Made by a program: the position numbers and the translations under genes. The notes under the pieces were generated by a model, which saw only the letters and a list, made by a program, of their open reading frames with translations, had not been told where the DNA came from and did not search any database. Shown piece after piece: positions 27,841 to 36,885 of a DNA stretch of 64,000 bases. Source of the DNA: Azospirillum brasilense (GTDB lineage: Bacteria > Pseudomonadota > Alphaproteobacteria > Azospirillales > Azospirillaceae); contig NZ_CP032346.1 in the NCBI RefSeq assembly GCF_005222205.1, positions 558,001 to 622,000 of the forward strand, written 5' to 3'. Numbering within the stretch: the first letter of the stretch is position 1; each line of letters opens with the position of its first letter.

Positions 27841-27982
27841 GTCACCGCTGTTCGGCGGAGCGACCAGGATCGCCGGAACCGGCGGACGATCCTGGCCGCG
27901 ATTCCGCGCCTTGGCCCGGGTTGGCCTTGCCGTGGCGACAATGACGGTCTACTTGTTCGGCAACTTTGTGGAAGTTGCTGAT

Positions 27983-29347
27983 ATGGTCGACACGTCCCTT
28001 TCCCCCGTTCACGTCATCGGCGGCGGTCTCGCCGGGTCCGAAGCCGCCTGGCAGCTCGCCCAGCGCGGCGTTCCCGTCGTGCTGCACGAGATGCGGCCCG
28101 TCCGCCCGACCGAGGCGCACAGCACCGACCAGTTCGCCGAGCTGGTCTGCTCCAACTCTTTCCGCTCCGACGACGCGGAGTACAACGCGGTCGGGCTGCT
28201 GCATGAGGAGATGCGGCGCTGCGGATCGCTGATCCTGCGCTGCGCCGACGCGCACAAGGTGCCGGCGGGCGGCGCTCTGGCCATGGACCGCGACGGCTTC
28301 GCTGGCGCGGTGACGGAGGCGATCACCGGACACCCGCTCATCACCGTGGAGCGCGGCGAGGTCGCCGGCCTGCCGCCGGAGGAGTGGGACAGCGTCGTCA
28401 TCGCCACCGGCCCCCTCACCTCTCCGCCGCTGGCCGAGGCGATCCGCTCCTTCACCGGCGAGGAGTCGCTGGCCTTCTTCGACGCCATCGCCCCCATCGT
28501 CTATCTGGAGAGCGTGGACCTGTCCAAGGCGTGGTTCCAGTCGCGCTACGACAAGCCCGGCCCCGGCGGCACCGGCAAGGACTACATCAACTGCGCCTTC
28601 GAGAAGGACGAGTACCGCGCCTTCATCGACGCCCTGCTGACCGCCGAGAAGGTGGACTTCAAGGAGTGGGAGAAGAGCACGCCCTACTTCGAAGGCTGCC
28701 TGCCCATCGAGGTGATGGCGGAGCGCGGGGTCGACACGCTGCGCTACGGCCCGATGAAGCCGGTCGGCCTGACCAACCCGCACAAGCCGGAGCGCCGTCC
28801 CTACGCGGTGGTCCAGCTCCGCCAGGACAACGCGCTGGGCACGCTCTACAACCTCGTCGGCTTCCAGACCAAGCTGCGCCACGCCGAGCAGGCGCGGATC
28901 TTCCGCATGATTCCGGGCCTGGAGAAGGCGGAGTTCGCGCGGCTTGGCGGCCTGCACCGCAACACCTTCCTGAACAGCCCGCGCCTGCTGGACGGCGCGC
29001 TGCGGCTGAAGGCGCAGCCGCGCATCCGCTTCGCCGGGCAGGTGACGGGCTGCGAGGGCTATGTGGAAAGCGCAGCCGTGGGCCTGCTGGCCGGGCGCTT
29101 CGCCGCCGCCGAGCGGCTGGGCGGCGAGCCCTCCGCCCCGCCGGTCACCACCGCGCTGGGGGCGATCCTCGGCCACATCACCGGCGGCGCCAACGCCGAC
29201 ACCTACCAGCCGATGAACGTCAATTTCGGCCTGTTCCCGCCGGTGGACGAACGCATCCGCGGACGCGACCGCAAGCTGGCCTACACCCGCCGCGCGCTGG
29301 AGGATCTGGAGGGGTGGCTAAAGGCCGCACCCGCTGTCGCGGTCTGA
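27983..29347 (+). CDS. trmFO: Methylenetetrahydrofolate-tRNA (uracil-5-)-methyltransferase
   Basis: A 454-residue FAD/NADH enzyme that makes m5U54 in the T-loop of tRNA, using methylene-tetrahydrofolate. The dinucleotide-binding motif [20 protein letters not shown] is at residues ~10-30, followed by the family-specific [20 protein letters not shown]. The C-terminal part [20 protein letters not shown] is also diagnostic. Length matches the family. ATG 27983 is chosen; the Shine-Dalgarno (GGAAG) is fair. Confidence 0.95.
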   Translation: MVDTSLSPVHVIGGGLAGSEAAWQLAQRGVPVVLHEMRPVRPTEAHSTDQFAELVCSNSFRSDDAEYNAVGLLHEEMRRCGSLILRCADAHKVPAGGALAMDRDGFAGAVTEAITGHPLITVERGEVAGLPPEEWDSVVIATGPLTSPPLAEAIRSFTGEESLAFFDAIAPIVYLESVDLSKAWFQSRYDKPGPGGTGKDYINCAFEKDEYRAFIDALLTAEKVDFKEWEKSTPYFEGCLPIEVMAERGVDTLRYGPMKPVGLTNPHKPERRPYAVVQLRQDNALGTLYNLVGFQTKLRHAEQARIFRMIPGLEKAEFARLGGLHRNTFLNSPRLLDGALRLKAQPRIRFAGQVTGCEGYVESAAVGLLAGRFAAAERLGGEPSAPPVTTALGAILGHITGGANADTYQPMNVNFGLFPPVDERIRGRDRKLAYTRRALEDLEGWLKAAPAVAV

Positions 29348-29357
29348 AGCCCGGCAA

Positions 29358-29386
29358 TTCCGGGAAAATTATCACGGAACTATAAT
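29358..29386 (+). promoter_or_regulatory. Predicted promoter of the chemoreceptor gene
   Basis: A perfect -10 TATAAT (29381-29386) with a poor -35 (TTCCGG) 17 bases upstream, in an AT-rich patch. It lies 75 bases before the chemoreceptor start. Confidence 0.45.
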
Positions 29387-29460
29387 AAAGGTCATAAGTG
29401 ACGCTTAACCAATCCCATGGGACACTTTCTTTCGAATGAGCGGGAAAGTCTTCCGGCGGG

Positions 29461-31545
29461 ATGGTTATGATTCAAACAAAATCATTGGTTGCCAAACAGG
29501 TGATCGTCATCGTGACGGTGACGATCTTTTCCCTGGCGGTGGGAATTGCGGCCCTGACCACCAAGAGCGGGTCGGACATCGAAACCCTGGCGTTCCAGAG
29601 CGGGGAGCAGCTTGGCCACCGCTACGGCGAGATGGTCCACGCCCGGTTGGGCAACGCGATGGAAGCCGCTCGCTTCATCGCGACCTCCCTGGTCGGCCTG
29701 AAGGCCGCGGGGCGGGGCGACCGGGAGCAGCTCTCCACCTGGCTCAAGAGCATCGCCGAGGCCAACCCCGATTTCCTCGGCGTGTGGGTGGGGATGGAGC
29801 CGAACGCCCTGGACGGCCGCGACGCGGAGTTCGCCAACAAGCCGGGCTCCGACGCCTCCGGCCGGTTCCTCCCTTATTGGAACCGCGGGTCGGGGACGGT
29901 CGCGCTGGAATCCCTCGTCGGCTATGACGATCCGGGCTCCGACGGCGCCTATTATCAGATCCCCAAGCGCACCGGGAAGGCCATGGTGGTGGAGCCCTAC
30001 AGCTACATGGTCTCCGGCCGGAAGGTGCTGATGGTGTCCATGTCCGTCCCGATCGTCGAAAACGGCCGGGTCATCGGAGTGGCCGGCGTCGATCTGTCCA
30101 CCGACGGCATCTGGTCCATGCTGAAGACGGTGAAGCCCTTCGACAGCGGGTCCATCCACCTGATTTCCAACGACGGCGTCTGGGCCGGTCATCCCGATAC
30201 CGAGCGGATGGGGCAACCGATCGGCTCCTCGGACCCGGCGCTCGACGCCGCCAAACCGGCCATCCGCGCGGGCCGGAGCTTCGAGCAGAGGTCGGTCGCC
30301 GATGGGCAACCCGTAAAGCAGCTGTTCCTGCCGGTGACGGTCGCGGGAACGGACACGCCCTGGTCGCTGCTGGTCAACCTGCCGCTCGACAAGATCAACG
30401 CCCCGGTCCGGGACCTGCGCAACGCCACCATAATCGGCGGGCTGGTCCTGCTGGCCGCCCTGGTGTCAGCGCTTCTGTTCGCCAGCCGCAGCATCGTCGG
30501 CCTGCCGCTGCGTCGCACCATCGCGACGCTGGACGCCGTGGTCGCCGGGGAGCGCGGCGTGGTCATCGGCGACACCGGCCGCACCGACGAAATCGGCGCC
30601 ATCAACAAGGCCCTGAAGCTCTTCCAGGACAACGCAACCCGGATGGCGGAGCTTGAGGAGGAGCGCCGCCGCGAGGAGGAGCGCGCCGCCGAGCGCCGCA
30701 GGCACGACCTCGCCGACGTCGCCAGCCGCTTCGAGGCGTCGGTGGGCGGCGTCGTGCGCAACGTGTCGGACCAGGCCGGCGCGATGCGCAGCACCGCGCA
30801 GAACCTGTCGGCCATCGCCACCCAGACCGACCGTCAGGCCGCCGCCGTGTCCACCGCCGCCGAGGAGGCCAGCCAGAACGTCCAGACGGTGGCCGCCGCC
30901 GCGGAGGAGCTGAGCTGCTCCATCCGCGAGATCAACGAACGGATCGGCCGCTCCTCCCAGATGGCCGCCGAGGCGGTCGCCGAGGTGGAGCGCACCAACG
31001 CCACGCTGGAAGGACTGTCCGCCGCCGCGCAGAAGATCGGCGACGTGGTGAACCTCATCCAGGGCATCGCCGGCCAGACCAACCTGTTGGCGCTCAACGC
31101 GACCATCGAGGCGGCCCGCGCGGGCGAGGCCGGCAAGGGCTTCGCCGTCGTCGCCAGCGAGGTGAAGAATCTCGCCAACCAGACCGCCAAGGCGACCGAG
31201 GACATCTCCCGGCAGATCGCCGACATGCAGACGGTCAGCGGCACGGTGGTCAGCGTCATCGGGACGGTGGGGCGGAGCATCATCGCCATCAACGAGACGA
31301 TCACCGCCATCGCCGCCGCCGCGGAGCAGCAGGGCGCCGCCACCCAGGAGATCAGCCGCAACGTCCAGCAGGCGTCGATGGGAACCGCCGCCGTGTCGGC
31401 GAACATCGGCGGCGTCACCCAGGCGGCGGGATCCACCGGCTCGATGGCCGATCAGGCGCTCGACGCCGCCGGCGACCTGTCGCGTGAAGCCGACCAGCTC
31501 CGCCAGGAGGTGGAGCGGTTCGTGGCGATGATCCGCGCCGCCTGA
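29461..31545 (+). CDS. Methyl-accepting chemotaxis protein with a Cache sensor
   Basis: A 694-residue receptor. Helix 1 is residues ~12-33 (VIVIVTVTIFSLAVGIAAL). The periplasmic part (~35-315) is a double-Cache domain; GYDDPGSDGAYYQIPKRTGK and MVSMSVPIVENGRVIGVAGV are typical. Helix 2 (ATIIGGLVLLAALVSALLFA) leads to a HAMP-like stretch. The signalling hairpin tip, IAGQTNLLALNATIEAARAG with EAGKGFAVVASEVKNLAN, couples to CheA/CheW. No C-terminal pentapeptide tether. Ligand unknown; double-Cache domains usually bind amino or organic acids. ATG 29467 is an equally good start. Convergent with the next gene. Confidence 0.93.
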   Translation: MVMIQTKSLVAKQVIVIVTVTIFSLAVGIAALTTKSGSDIETLAFQSGEQLGHRYGEMVHARLGNAMEAARFIATSLVGLKAAGRGDREQLSTWLKSIAEANPDFLGVWVGMEPNALDGRDAEFANKPGSDASGRFLPYWNRGSGTVALESLVGYDDPGSDGAYYQIPKRTGKAMVVEPYSYMVSGRKVLMVSMSVPIVENGRVIGVAGVDLSTDGIWSMLKTVKPFDSGSIHLISNDGVWAGHPDTERMGQPIGSSDPALDAAKPAIRAGRSFEQRSVADGQPVKQLFLPVTVAGTDTPWSLLVNLPLDKINAPVRDLRNATIIGGLVLLAALVSALLFASRSIVGLPLRRTIATLDAVVAGERGVVIGDTGRTDEIGAINKALKLFQDNATRMAELEEERRREEERAAERRRHDLADVASRFEASVGGVVRNVSDQAGAMRSTAQNLSAIATQTDRQAAAVSTAAEEASQNVQTVAAAAEELSCSIREINERIGRSSQMAAEAVAEVERTNATLEGLSAAAQKIGDVVNLIQGIAGQTNLLALNATIEAARAGEAGKGFAVVASEVKNLANQTAKATEDISRQIADMQTVSGTVVSVIGTVGRSIIAINETITAIAAAAEQQGAATQEISRNVQQASMGTAAVSANIGGVTQAAGSTGSMADQALDAAGDLSREADQLRQEVERFVAMIRAA

Positions 31546-31559
31546 CCCGGAGGGGTCAG
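31542..31559. repeat. Short palindrome carrying both convergent stop codons
   Basis: CTGACCC-GGAG-GGGTCAG (one extra G in the loop) contains the stop codon of the chemoreceptor on the plus strand and of the squalene-synthase-fold gene on the minus strand, which are only 10 bases apart. Confidence 0.55.
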
Positions 31560-32410
31560 AACCTGCCGCGCAGCGCCGCCCAGGCCAGCTTGGCGTGGCG
31601 CAGCGGGTGGGGCATCAGAACGCGCGGGGCGAAGGGATCGTTGTCCTCCCGCGCCAGCGCGTCCAGATGCAGCCCGGCCAGCACCGCCGGCAGCAGGGCC
31701 GACAGGGCGGCGCGCGGCACCGAGCGGCGGAGCGCGCGGGCCTTCGCCAGATGCTCGCGGGCGGCCTCCGCCACCTCGCGCGCCACGGGGCGCAGCTCGG
31801 GGGTGGAGCGCAGCTCGAACAGGTCTCCCTGCTTGGCGCCGTGCGCCGCCATGCGGTCGGCCGGGAGAAGTTGGCGGTGCTGGCGGGCGTGGAAGGGCAC
31901 CGCCCGGACGATGCCGGCCAGCGCGTAGCCGATCCCGGCCTGACGCCCGGCCTCCATCGCCTCGGGCCCCTTCGCGCCGAGGATCTCCAGCGCGAGCTGG
32001 ACGAGCGGCGCGCCGGTGACCTCGGCGTAGTTGACGAGGCAGGACAGGTTGGCCGGCGGGGTGTCGTCCAGGTCGGCCTCCCGCGCGTCGATCAGCCGGT
32101 CGAACAGGGCGCGGCTCAGCCCGCCCTCCCGCACGGCGGCGGCCAGCGGCTCCATCACCGCGTGCTTGGGCACGGCGGCGCCCTCATAGACCTTGTCCAG
32201 CCCGTCGCGCCAGAATTGCAGCCGCATCTGGCCCAGAACCGGCTCGGTCACGACCTCGCGGGTCTTGGCGATCTCCAGGTTGAAGGCGTAGAGGGCGAAC
32301 AGCGATTCGCGGCGCTCCGCCGGGGCGAAAAGGCATGTCAGGAAACGGTCGTTGTCATATTTCCTCACCTCCCGTCCGCAATAGGACAGGTCGGGGGTCG
32401 CCTTCGCCAT
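31556..32410 (-). CDS. Squalene/phytoene synthase-fold protein lacking catalytic Asp (NDUFAF6-type)
   Basis: A 284-residue protein of the trans-isoprenyl diphosphate synthase head-to-head fold, but both Asp-rich metal sites are gone. The first motif position reads FNLEIAKTREVV instead of DDxxD, and the second IVRAVPFHARQHRQLLPADR instead of NILRD..ED. The N-terminus CGREVRKYDNDRFLTCLFAP and MRLQFWRDGLDKVYEG match human NDUFAF6, a complex I assembly factor of mitochondria. An assembly rather than synthase role is inferred. It is divergent from hpnC; the Mth938 (NDUFAF3-type) gene is 4 kb away. Confidence 0.75.
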   Translation of the reverse strand: MAKATPDLSYCGREVRKYDNDRFLTCLFAPAERRESLFALYAFNLEIAKTREVVTEPVLGQMRLQFWRDGLDKVYEGAAVPKHAVMEPLAAAVREGGLSRALFDRLIDAREADLDDTPPANLSCLVNYAEVTGAPLVQLALEILGAKGPEAMEAGRQAGIGYALAGIVRAVPFHARQHRQLLPADRMAAHGAKQGDLFELRSTPELRPVAREVAEAAREHLAKARALRRSVPRAALSALLPAVLAGLHLDALAREDNDPFAPRVLMPHPLRHAKLAWAALRGRF

Positions 32411-32530
32411 GTGATGCCTGTTCTGGAAAAATGGGGGTGGCACAGTTTGGAAGCGGGGCAAAGCCCGCTCGCGCCTTATATTAGGCACACAGGCTCTCCA
32501 CACCAGCCCCGACGCGCAGCAGGCGGAACA

Positions 32531-33403
32531 ATGGCCGATTTCAACATCGCCCCCACCAAGCCCCGCAAACCCAGCCCGGTCGCCCGCAAGGACGCGGACT
32601 CGGAGAATTTTCCGGTCGCCTCGCGCCTGCTGCCGAAGCATCTCAGGCCGCATGTCATGGCCTTCTACCGGTTCGTCCGGCTGGGCGACGACATCGCCGA
32701 CGATCCCGATCTCGAGCCGGAGACCAAGCTCGCCTATCTGGAGGCGCTGGAACGCTCGCTGACCACCGGGCAGGCCAAGCACGCCTATCTGAAGCCGGCG
32801 CTGGACCTGCGCGCCAGCCTGCAGGCGACCGGCGTCAGCGACCGCCACCCCCGGCAGGTGCTCCGCGCCTTCCGGCGCGACGCGGTCGGGGCGCGCTGCC
32901 ACAGCTGGAGCGACCTGCTGCTCTACTGCCGCTTCTCCGCCAACCCGGTCGGGCGCTACCTGCTGGACCTGCACGGCGAGGGCGTGGCCGCCGGCCCGGC
33001 ATCCGACGCGCTGTGCACCGCCCTGCAGGTGCTGAACCACCTCCAGGACTGCCGGGAGGACTGGAGCCAGCTCGGGCGCTGCTACATTCCGCTGGTCTGG
33101 TTCGACGATTCGGCGATCAGCGTCGAGCGGCTGGTCGAGACGGAGAGCGACGCCAAGCTGCGCGCCATCTTCGACCGCACGCTGGAGCACACCGACCGCC
33201 TGCTGGAGCGCGCCGCCCCCCTGCCCGGCCTGATCCAGCACCGCGGGCTGCGGATGGAGGCGTCGGTGATCCTCAGCCTCGCCGAGTCGCTGGCGCAGCG
33301 GCTGCGCAGCCGCGACCCGCTGAAGAAGCGGGTGGTGCTCGGCGCGCATCACAAGCTGTTCGCGACCGCACGCGGGCTGGCGCGCGCCATCGGGAGCAAA
33401 TAG
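32531..33403 (+). CDS. hpnC: Squalene synthase HpnC (hydroxysqualene synthase)
   Basis: A 290-residue enzyme of the three-gene bacterial squalene route; HpnC converts presqualene diphosphate to hydroxysqualene. The first metal-binding motif is intact (FYRFVRLGDDIADDPD, residues ~44-60), and the second is LNHLQDCREDW (~170). ENFPVASRLLPKHLRPHV at the start is typical of HpnC. The product feeds hopanoid (and possibly carotenoid) synthesis. Followed by hpnD with 39 bases between. GGCGGAAC precedes the ATG. Confidence 0.93.
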   Translation: MADFNIAPTKPRKPSPVARKDADSENFPVASRLLPKHLRPHVMAFYRFVRLGDDIADDPDLEPETKLAYLEALERSLTTGQAKHAYLKPALDLRASLQATGVSDRHPRQVLRAFRRDAVGARCHSWSDLLLYCRFSANPVGRYLLDLHGEGVAAGPASDALCTALQVLNHLQDCREDWSQLGRCYIPLVWFDDSAISVERLVETESDAKLRAIFDRTLEHTDRLLERAAPLPGLIQHRGLRMEASVILSLAESLAQRLRSRDPLKKRVVLGAHHKLFATARGLARAIGSK

Positions 33404-33442
33404 ACTCCGCCTCCTTCGACCGACACCACACAGGACCGACGT

Positions 33443-34384
33443 ATGCCGCAGCCATCGCTGGACTCGACGCAGAGCGACACCGCCGGCAGCCCGGCTGCCG
33501 CGGCGGCGGCGGTGACCGGACGGTCGGGCAGCACTTTCTACTGGCCGATGCTGCTTCTCCCCCGCTCCAAGCGGGCGGCGATGTTCGCCATCTACGCCTT
33601 CTGCCGGCGAATCGACGACATTGCGGACGAGCCCGGAGACCCCGTGGAGAAGCGCGCGGCGCTCGACGCCTGGAGGACCGAGATCCGCGGCCTCTACGCC
33701 GGCGGCGCGCCGTCCAGCTCGCTGGGAGCGGCGCTGAAGGGCGCCATCGAACGCTACGGCCTGCCGCGCGGCGAGCTGGAAGCGTTGATCGACGGCATGG
33801 CGATGGACATCCCGGCGGACGACGGCAATGGGCCGGGGCCGGGCGACAGCGGGGGCATGACCGGCCCGGCGCTGCCGACCCTGCGGCTCTATTGCCGCCG
33901 CGTTGCCGGCGCGGTGGGCATGCTGGCGATCCGCGTGTTCGACCGTGCCGACGCCTCCACCGAAGCCTTCGCCCTGGCGCTGGGCGAGGCGTTGCAGTTG
34001 ACCAACATCCTGCGCGACCTGACGGAGGACGCCGAAATCGGGCGCCTCTACCTGCCGCGCGAATTGCTCGACGAGGCCGGCATCGGCAGTTCCGACCCCG
34101 CCACGGTGCTCGCCCACCCCAACCTGCCGCAAACCTGCGAGGCGCTGGCCGTGCTGGCCGAGGAACGCTTCGCCGAGGCCCGCCGCGCTCTGGCCGAGGG
34201 GCAGGCCGCCGGACGGCGCGGCTCGCTGTGGGCGGCGGTCGCCATGATGGTGCTGTACCACCGGCTGCTGGTGCGGCTGCGCGCCCGGGGCTGGCGCGAT
34301 CTCGACCGGCGGGTGCGGGTCGGCAAGCGCGAATGCGCCCTGGTGGCCGTGCGCTGCGCGCTCGGCTATCCGCCCGCCGCCTGA
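33443..34384 (+). CDS. hpnD: Presqualene diphosphate synthase HpnD
   Basis: A 313-residue enzyme that joins two farnesyl diphosphates head-to-head. Both metal motifs are present: AFCRRIDDIADEPG (~53; the DNA reads YAFCRRIDDIADEPGD) and NILRDLTEDAEIGRLYLPRE (~190). The N-terminal ~30 residues are Ala/Gly-rich and probably disordered. It ends 8 bases before the hpnE start, so an operon hpnC-hpnD-hpnE is clear. The ATG at 33443 has a weak Shine-Dalgarno. Confidence 0.94.
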   Translation: MPQPSLDSTQSDTAGSPAAAAAAVTGRSGSTFYWPMLLLPRSKRAAMFAIYAFCRRIDDIADEPGDPVEKRAALDAWRTEIRGLYAGGAPSSSLGAALKGAIERYGLPRGELEALIDGMAMDIPADDGNGPGPGDSGGMTGPALPTLRLYCRRVAGAVGMLAIRVFDRADASTEAFALALGEALQLTNILRDLTEDAEIGRLYLPRELLDEAGIGSSDPATVLAHPNLPQTCEALAVLAEERFAEARRALAEGQAAGRRGSLWAAVAMMVLYHRLLVRLRARGWRDLDRRVRVGKRECALVAVRCALGYPPAA

Positions 34385-34392
34385 CGGGCGTC

Positions 34393-35703
34393 TTGGGCAC
34401 CGTCCACATCGTCGGCGCCGGCCTCGCCGGCCTGTCCGCCGCCGTCCGCCTGACCGAGGCCGGGCGGCGGGTCATTCTGCATGAGAGCGCGCCGCAGGCC
34501 GGGGGACGCTGCCGCTCCTTTTACGACGCCGCGCTGGACCGCGTGGTGGACAACGGCAGCCACTTGGCGCTCAGCGGCAACCGCTCCCTGCTCGGCTATC
34601 TGGAGCGGGTCGGCGCCGGCGGCGCCCTGACCGAGTTGCGCCCCGCCGCCTTTCCCTTCCTCGACCTCAACAGCGGTGAACGCTGGTGCCTGCGGCCCGG
34701 CGGGCTGTGGTTGTTCGACAAGGCGCGCCGCGTGCCGGGAAGCCGCCCCGCCGATTACCTCGCCGCCCTGCGGACCCTGACCGCCGGTCCTGCCGCGGCG
34801 GTGGCCGACGCCCTGCCCCCCGGCGGCCCGCTCTATGAGCGGCTGTGGCGGCCGCTGGCGGTGGCGGTGATGAACGGGGCGCCGGAGCGGGTGTCCGCCC
34901 GCCTGTTCGGAGCCGTGCTGCGGGAAACGCTGCTGCGCGGCGAGGCCGCCTGCCGCCCCCTGTTCGCGGAGAAGGGCCTGTCCGCCGCCCTGGTCGATCC
35001 GGCGGTGGCGTGGCTGAACCGGCACGGCGCCGACCTGCGCACCGGCGCGCGGGTGGACGGGCTGGAGCGCGCGGGTGATCGCGTGGACGCCCTGTCGGTG
35101 GATGGGGAGCGCATCGCGCTTGGCGGGGACGATGCGGTGATCCTGGCGGTGCCGGCCTGGATCGCCGGGCGCCTGATTCCCGAGACCGTGCCGGTCCCCG
35201 CCGCCGGCCGGGCCATCGTCAACGCCCACTTCCGCCTGCCCGCCGCGCTGGAGCTGCCGAGCGGCCTGCCCTTCCTCGGGCTGGTGGGCGGCACGGCGGA
35301 CTGGCTGTTCCGGCGCGGCGATGTGCTGTCGGTGACGGTCAGCGACGCCGACGCGCTCGCTGGTCAGGCCGTCGAAGCGGTCGCCGCCGTCCTGTGGCAC
35401 GACGTGGCGAAGGCATTGGGCACGCCCGACATGACCCTGCCGCCCCACCGAATCGTCAAGGAGCGCCGGGCGACTCCGGACCAGTCCCCTGTCCATGCGG
35501 CGAATCGCCCCGGCGTCCGAACCGCTTTGAAAAACCTCGTCCTGGCTGGCGATTGGACGAAAATGGGGCTTCCGGCGACACTCGAAGGTGCGGTTCGTTC
35601 CGGCGAGTTCGCCGCGCGGGCTGTTCTGGACACAAGGATTACCACCTTTTCGCGCCTCGGCCTTTTTCCAGCCTTCACTTTGCCGCGCCGCGGGCCTATT
35701 TGA
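34393..35703 (+). CDS. hpnE: Hydroxysqualene dehydroxylase HpnE (FAD-dependent)
   Basis: A 436-residue flavoprotein of the amine oxidase/phytoene desaturase superfamily; it reduces hydroxysqualene to squalene. The N-terminal FAD motif is TVHIVGAGLAGLSAAVRL then HESAPQAGGRCRSF. The C-terminal FAD-binding segment (LVLAGDWTKMGLPATLEGAV) is complete. A TTG start at 34393 gives MGTVHIVGAG; no ATG fits, and the frame before it belongs to overlapping sequence. The third step completes squalene; no shc gene lies in the window. Confidence 0.92.
   Translation: MGTVHIVGAGLAGLSAAVRLTEAGRRVILHESAPQAGGRCRSFYDAALDRVVDNGSHLALSGNRSLLGYLERVGAGGALTELRPAAFPFLDLNSGERWCLRPGGLWLFDKARRVPGSRPADYLAALRTLTAGPAAAVADALPPGGPLYERLWRPLAVAVMNGAPERVSARLFGAVLRETLLRGEAACRPLFAEKGLSAALVDPAVAWLNRHGADLRTGARVDGLERAGDRVDALSVDGERIALGGDDAVILAVPAWIAGRLIPETVPVPAAGRAIVNAHFRLPAALELPSGLPFLGLVGGTADWLFRRGDVLSVTVSDADALAGQAVEAVAAVLWHDVAKALGTPDMTLPPHRIVKERRATPDQSPVHAANRPGVRTALKNLVLAGDWTKMGLPATLEGAVRSGEFAARAVLDTRITTFSRLGLFPAFTLPRRGPI
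35674..35702 (+). promoter_or_regulatory. Possible sodB promoter
   Basis: TTCACT (35674-35679) and TATTTG (35697-35702) are 17 bases apart at the end of hpnE, 70 bases before the sodB start. The -10 is poor, so this is tentative. Confidence 0.3.
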
Positions 35704-35771
35704 GCGGACGGAGGTGCCGTGCCGCAAGGCGCGGGCCGAGATGGGACAATCCAAGAAGAGAGGGTAACTCA

Positions 35772-36377
35772 ATGGCGTTCGAACTGCCGCCGCTCCCGTA
35801 TGGCTATGATGCTCTGCAGCCGTTCATGTCGTCGGAGACGCTGCACCTGCACCACGACAAGCACCACCAGACCTACGTCACCAACCTGAACAACCTGACG
35901 AAGGACAGCCCGCTGGCCGACGCCAGCCTGGAAGACGTCATCAAGCAGAGCTACGGCGACGCCTCCAAGCAGGGCCTGTTCAACAACGCCGGTCAGGTGT
36001 GGAACCACACCTTCTACTGGCAGAGCATGAAGAAGAACGGTGGCGGCGCCATCCCGGGCGAGCTCGAGAAGCGCCTGATCGCCGACTTCGGCAGCGTCGA
36101 CAAGTTCAAGGAAGAGTTCTCGAACGCCGCCATCACCCAGTTCGGCTCGGGCTGGGCGTGGCTGTACATCGACGGCGGCAAGCTGAAGGTCACCAAGACC
36201 TCCAACGCCGACACCCCGCTGGCCCAGGGCCACTTCCCGCTGCTGACCGCCGACGTGTGGGAGCACGCCTACTACGTCGACTACCAGAACCGCCGCGCGG
36301 ACTTCGTGAAGGCGTTCCTGGAGAGCCTGGTGAACTGGGAGTTCGTGGCCGAGCGCCTGTCGAAGGCCCCGGCCTGA
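35772..36377 (+). CDS. sodB: Superoxide dismutase, Fe type
   Basis: A 201-residue cytoplasmic enzyme that dismutates superoxide. N-terminal MAFELPPLPYGYDALQPFMS; metal ligands H27 (LHLHHDKHH region), H in QVWNHTFYW (~75), D and H in DVWEHAYYVDYQN (~160). Full length for Fe/Mn SODs; FNNAGQVWNHTFYWQSM and GSGWAWL favour Fe. An AGAGGG Shine-Dalgarno is present. A strong terminator follows. Confidence 0.95.
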   Translation: MAFELPPLPYGYDALQPFMSSETLHLHHDKHHQTYVTNLNNLTKDSPLADASLEDVIKQSYGDASKQGLFNNAGQVWNHTFYWQSMKKNGGGAIPGELEKRLIADFGSVDKFKEEFSNAAITQFGSGWAWLYIDGGKLKVTKTSNADTPLAQGHFPLLTADVWEHAYYVDYQNRRADFVKAFLESLVNWEFVAERLSKAPA

Positions 36378-36404
36378 TCCCTTATCGGATCGCCAGAACG
36401 GAAA

Positions 36405-36430
36405 AGGCCCCCGATCCGGGGGCCTTTTTT
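36405..36430 (+). terminator. Rho-independent terminator of sodB
   Basis: AAGGCCCC-CGATCC-GGGGCCTTTTTT: an 8-bp stem with six T's, 27 bases after the sodB stop. Confidence 0.92.
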
Positions 36431-36465
36431 CGTTTGGTCATTCGGTGCGAAGCGCACGAGCCGGA

Positions 36466-36843
36466 TCACACCGGCAGCAGCGCCGCCCCCACCCGCCGGC
36501 CTTCGGCCAGCAGGACGTTGTAGGTGCGGCAGGCGGCGCCGGTGTCCATCACCTCGACCACCAGCCCGGCGTCGCGCAGGCTCTGGCGCAGGGCCTTGGG
36601 CAGAAGCTGCATCCGGGTGCCGGCGCCGAGCAGCAGGAACTCCACCCGCGGCTCCGCCTCGATGACCGGGGCGAAGTCCTCCGCCGTCAGGGCGGCGAAG
36701 TCCTGGGGGCGCCAGGGCTCCGTGCGGTCGGGAAGCACCACGACCGCCCCGGTGCGCCATTGCCCGGACACGCAGAACTGCCCTTCCCCGTAACCGTCGA
36801 TGACCTGCCGGTCCGACGGGATGATCGGCGTGATGTCCGCCAT
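36466..36843 (-). CDS. Mth938-domain protein (NDUFAF3-type)
   Basis: A 125-residue single-domain protein (family Mth938/DUF498). Typical pieces are IDGYGEGQFCVSGQWRTGAV at the N-terminus, VEFLLLGAGTRMQLLP in the centre and GLVVEVMDTGAACRTYNVLL near the end. Human NDUFAF3, a complex I assembly factor, is a member. It follows secF on the same strand by 42 bases, the usual alphaproteobacterial order yajC-secD-secF-Mth938. Bacterial function is not settled. Confidence 0.82.
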   Translation of the reverse strand: MADITPIIPSDRQVIDGYGEGQFCVSGQWRTGAVVVLPDRTEPWRPQDFAALTAEDFAPVIEAEPRVEFLLLGAGTRMQLLPKALRQSLRDAGLVVEVMDTGAACRTYNVLLAEGRRVGAALLPV

Positions 36844-36885
36844 CTCTTGTCCGTTTCCTGTTCTCGCCGGTCCGTGCTTGGTCGA

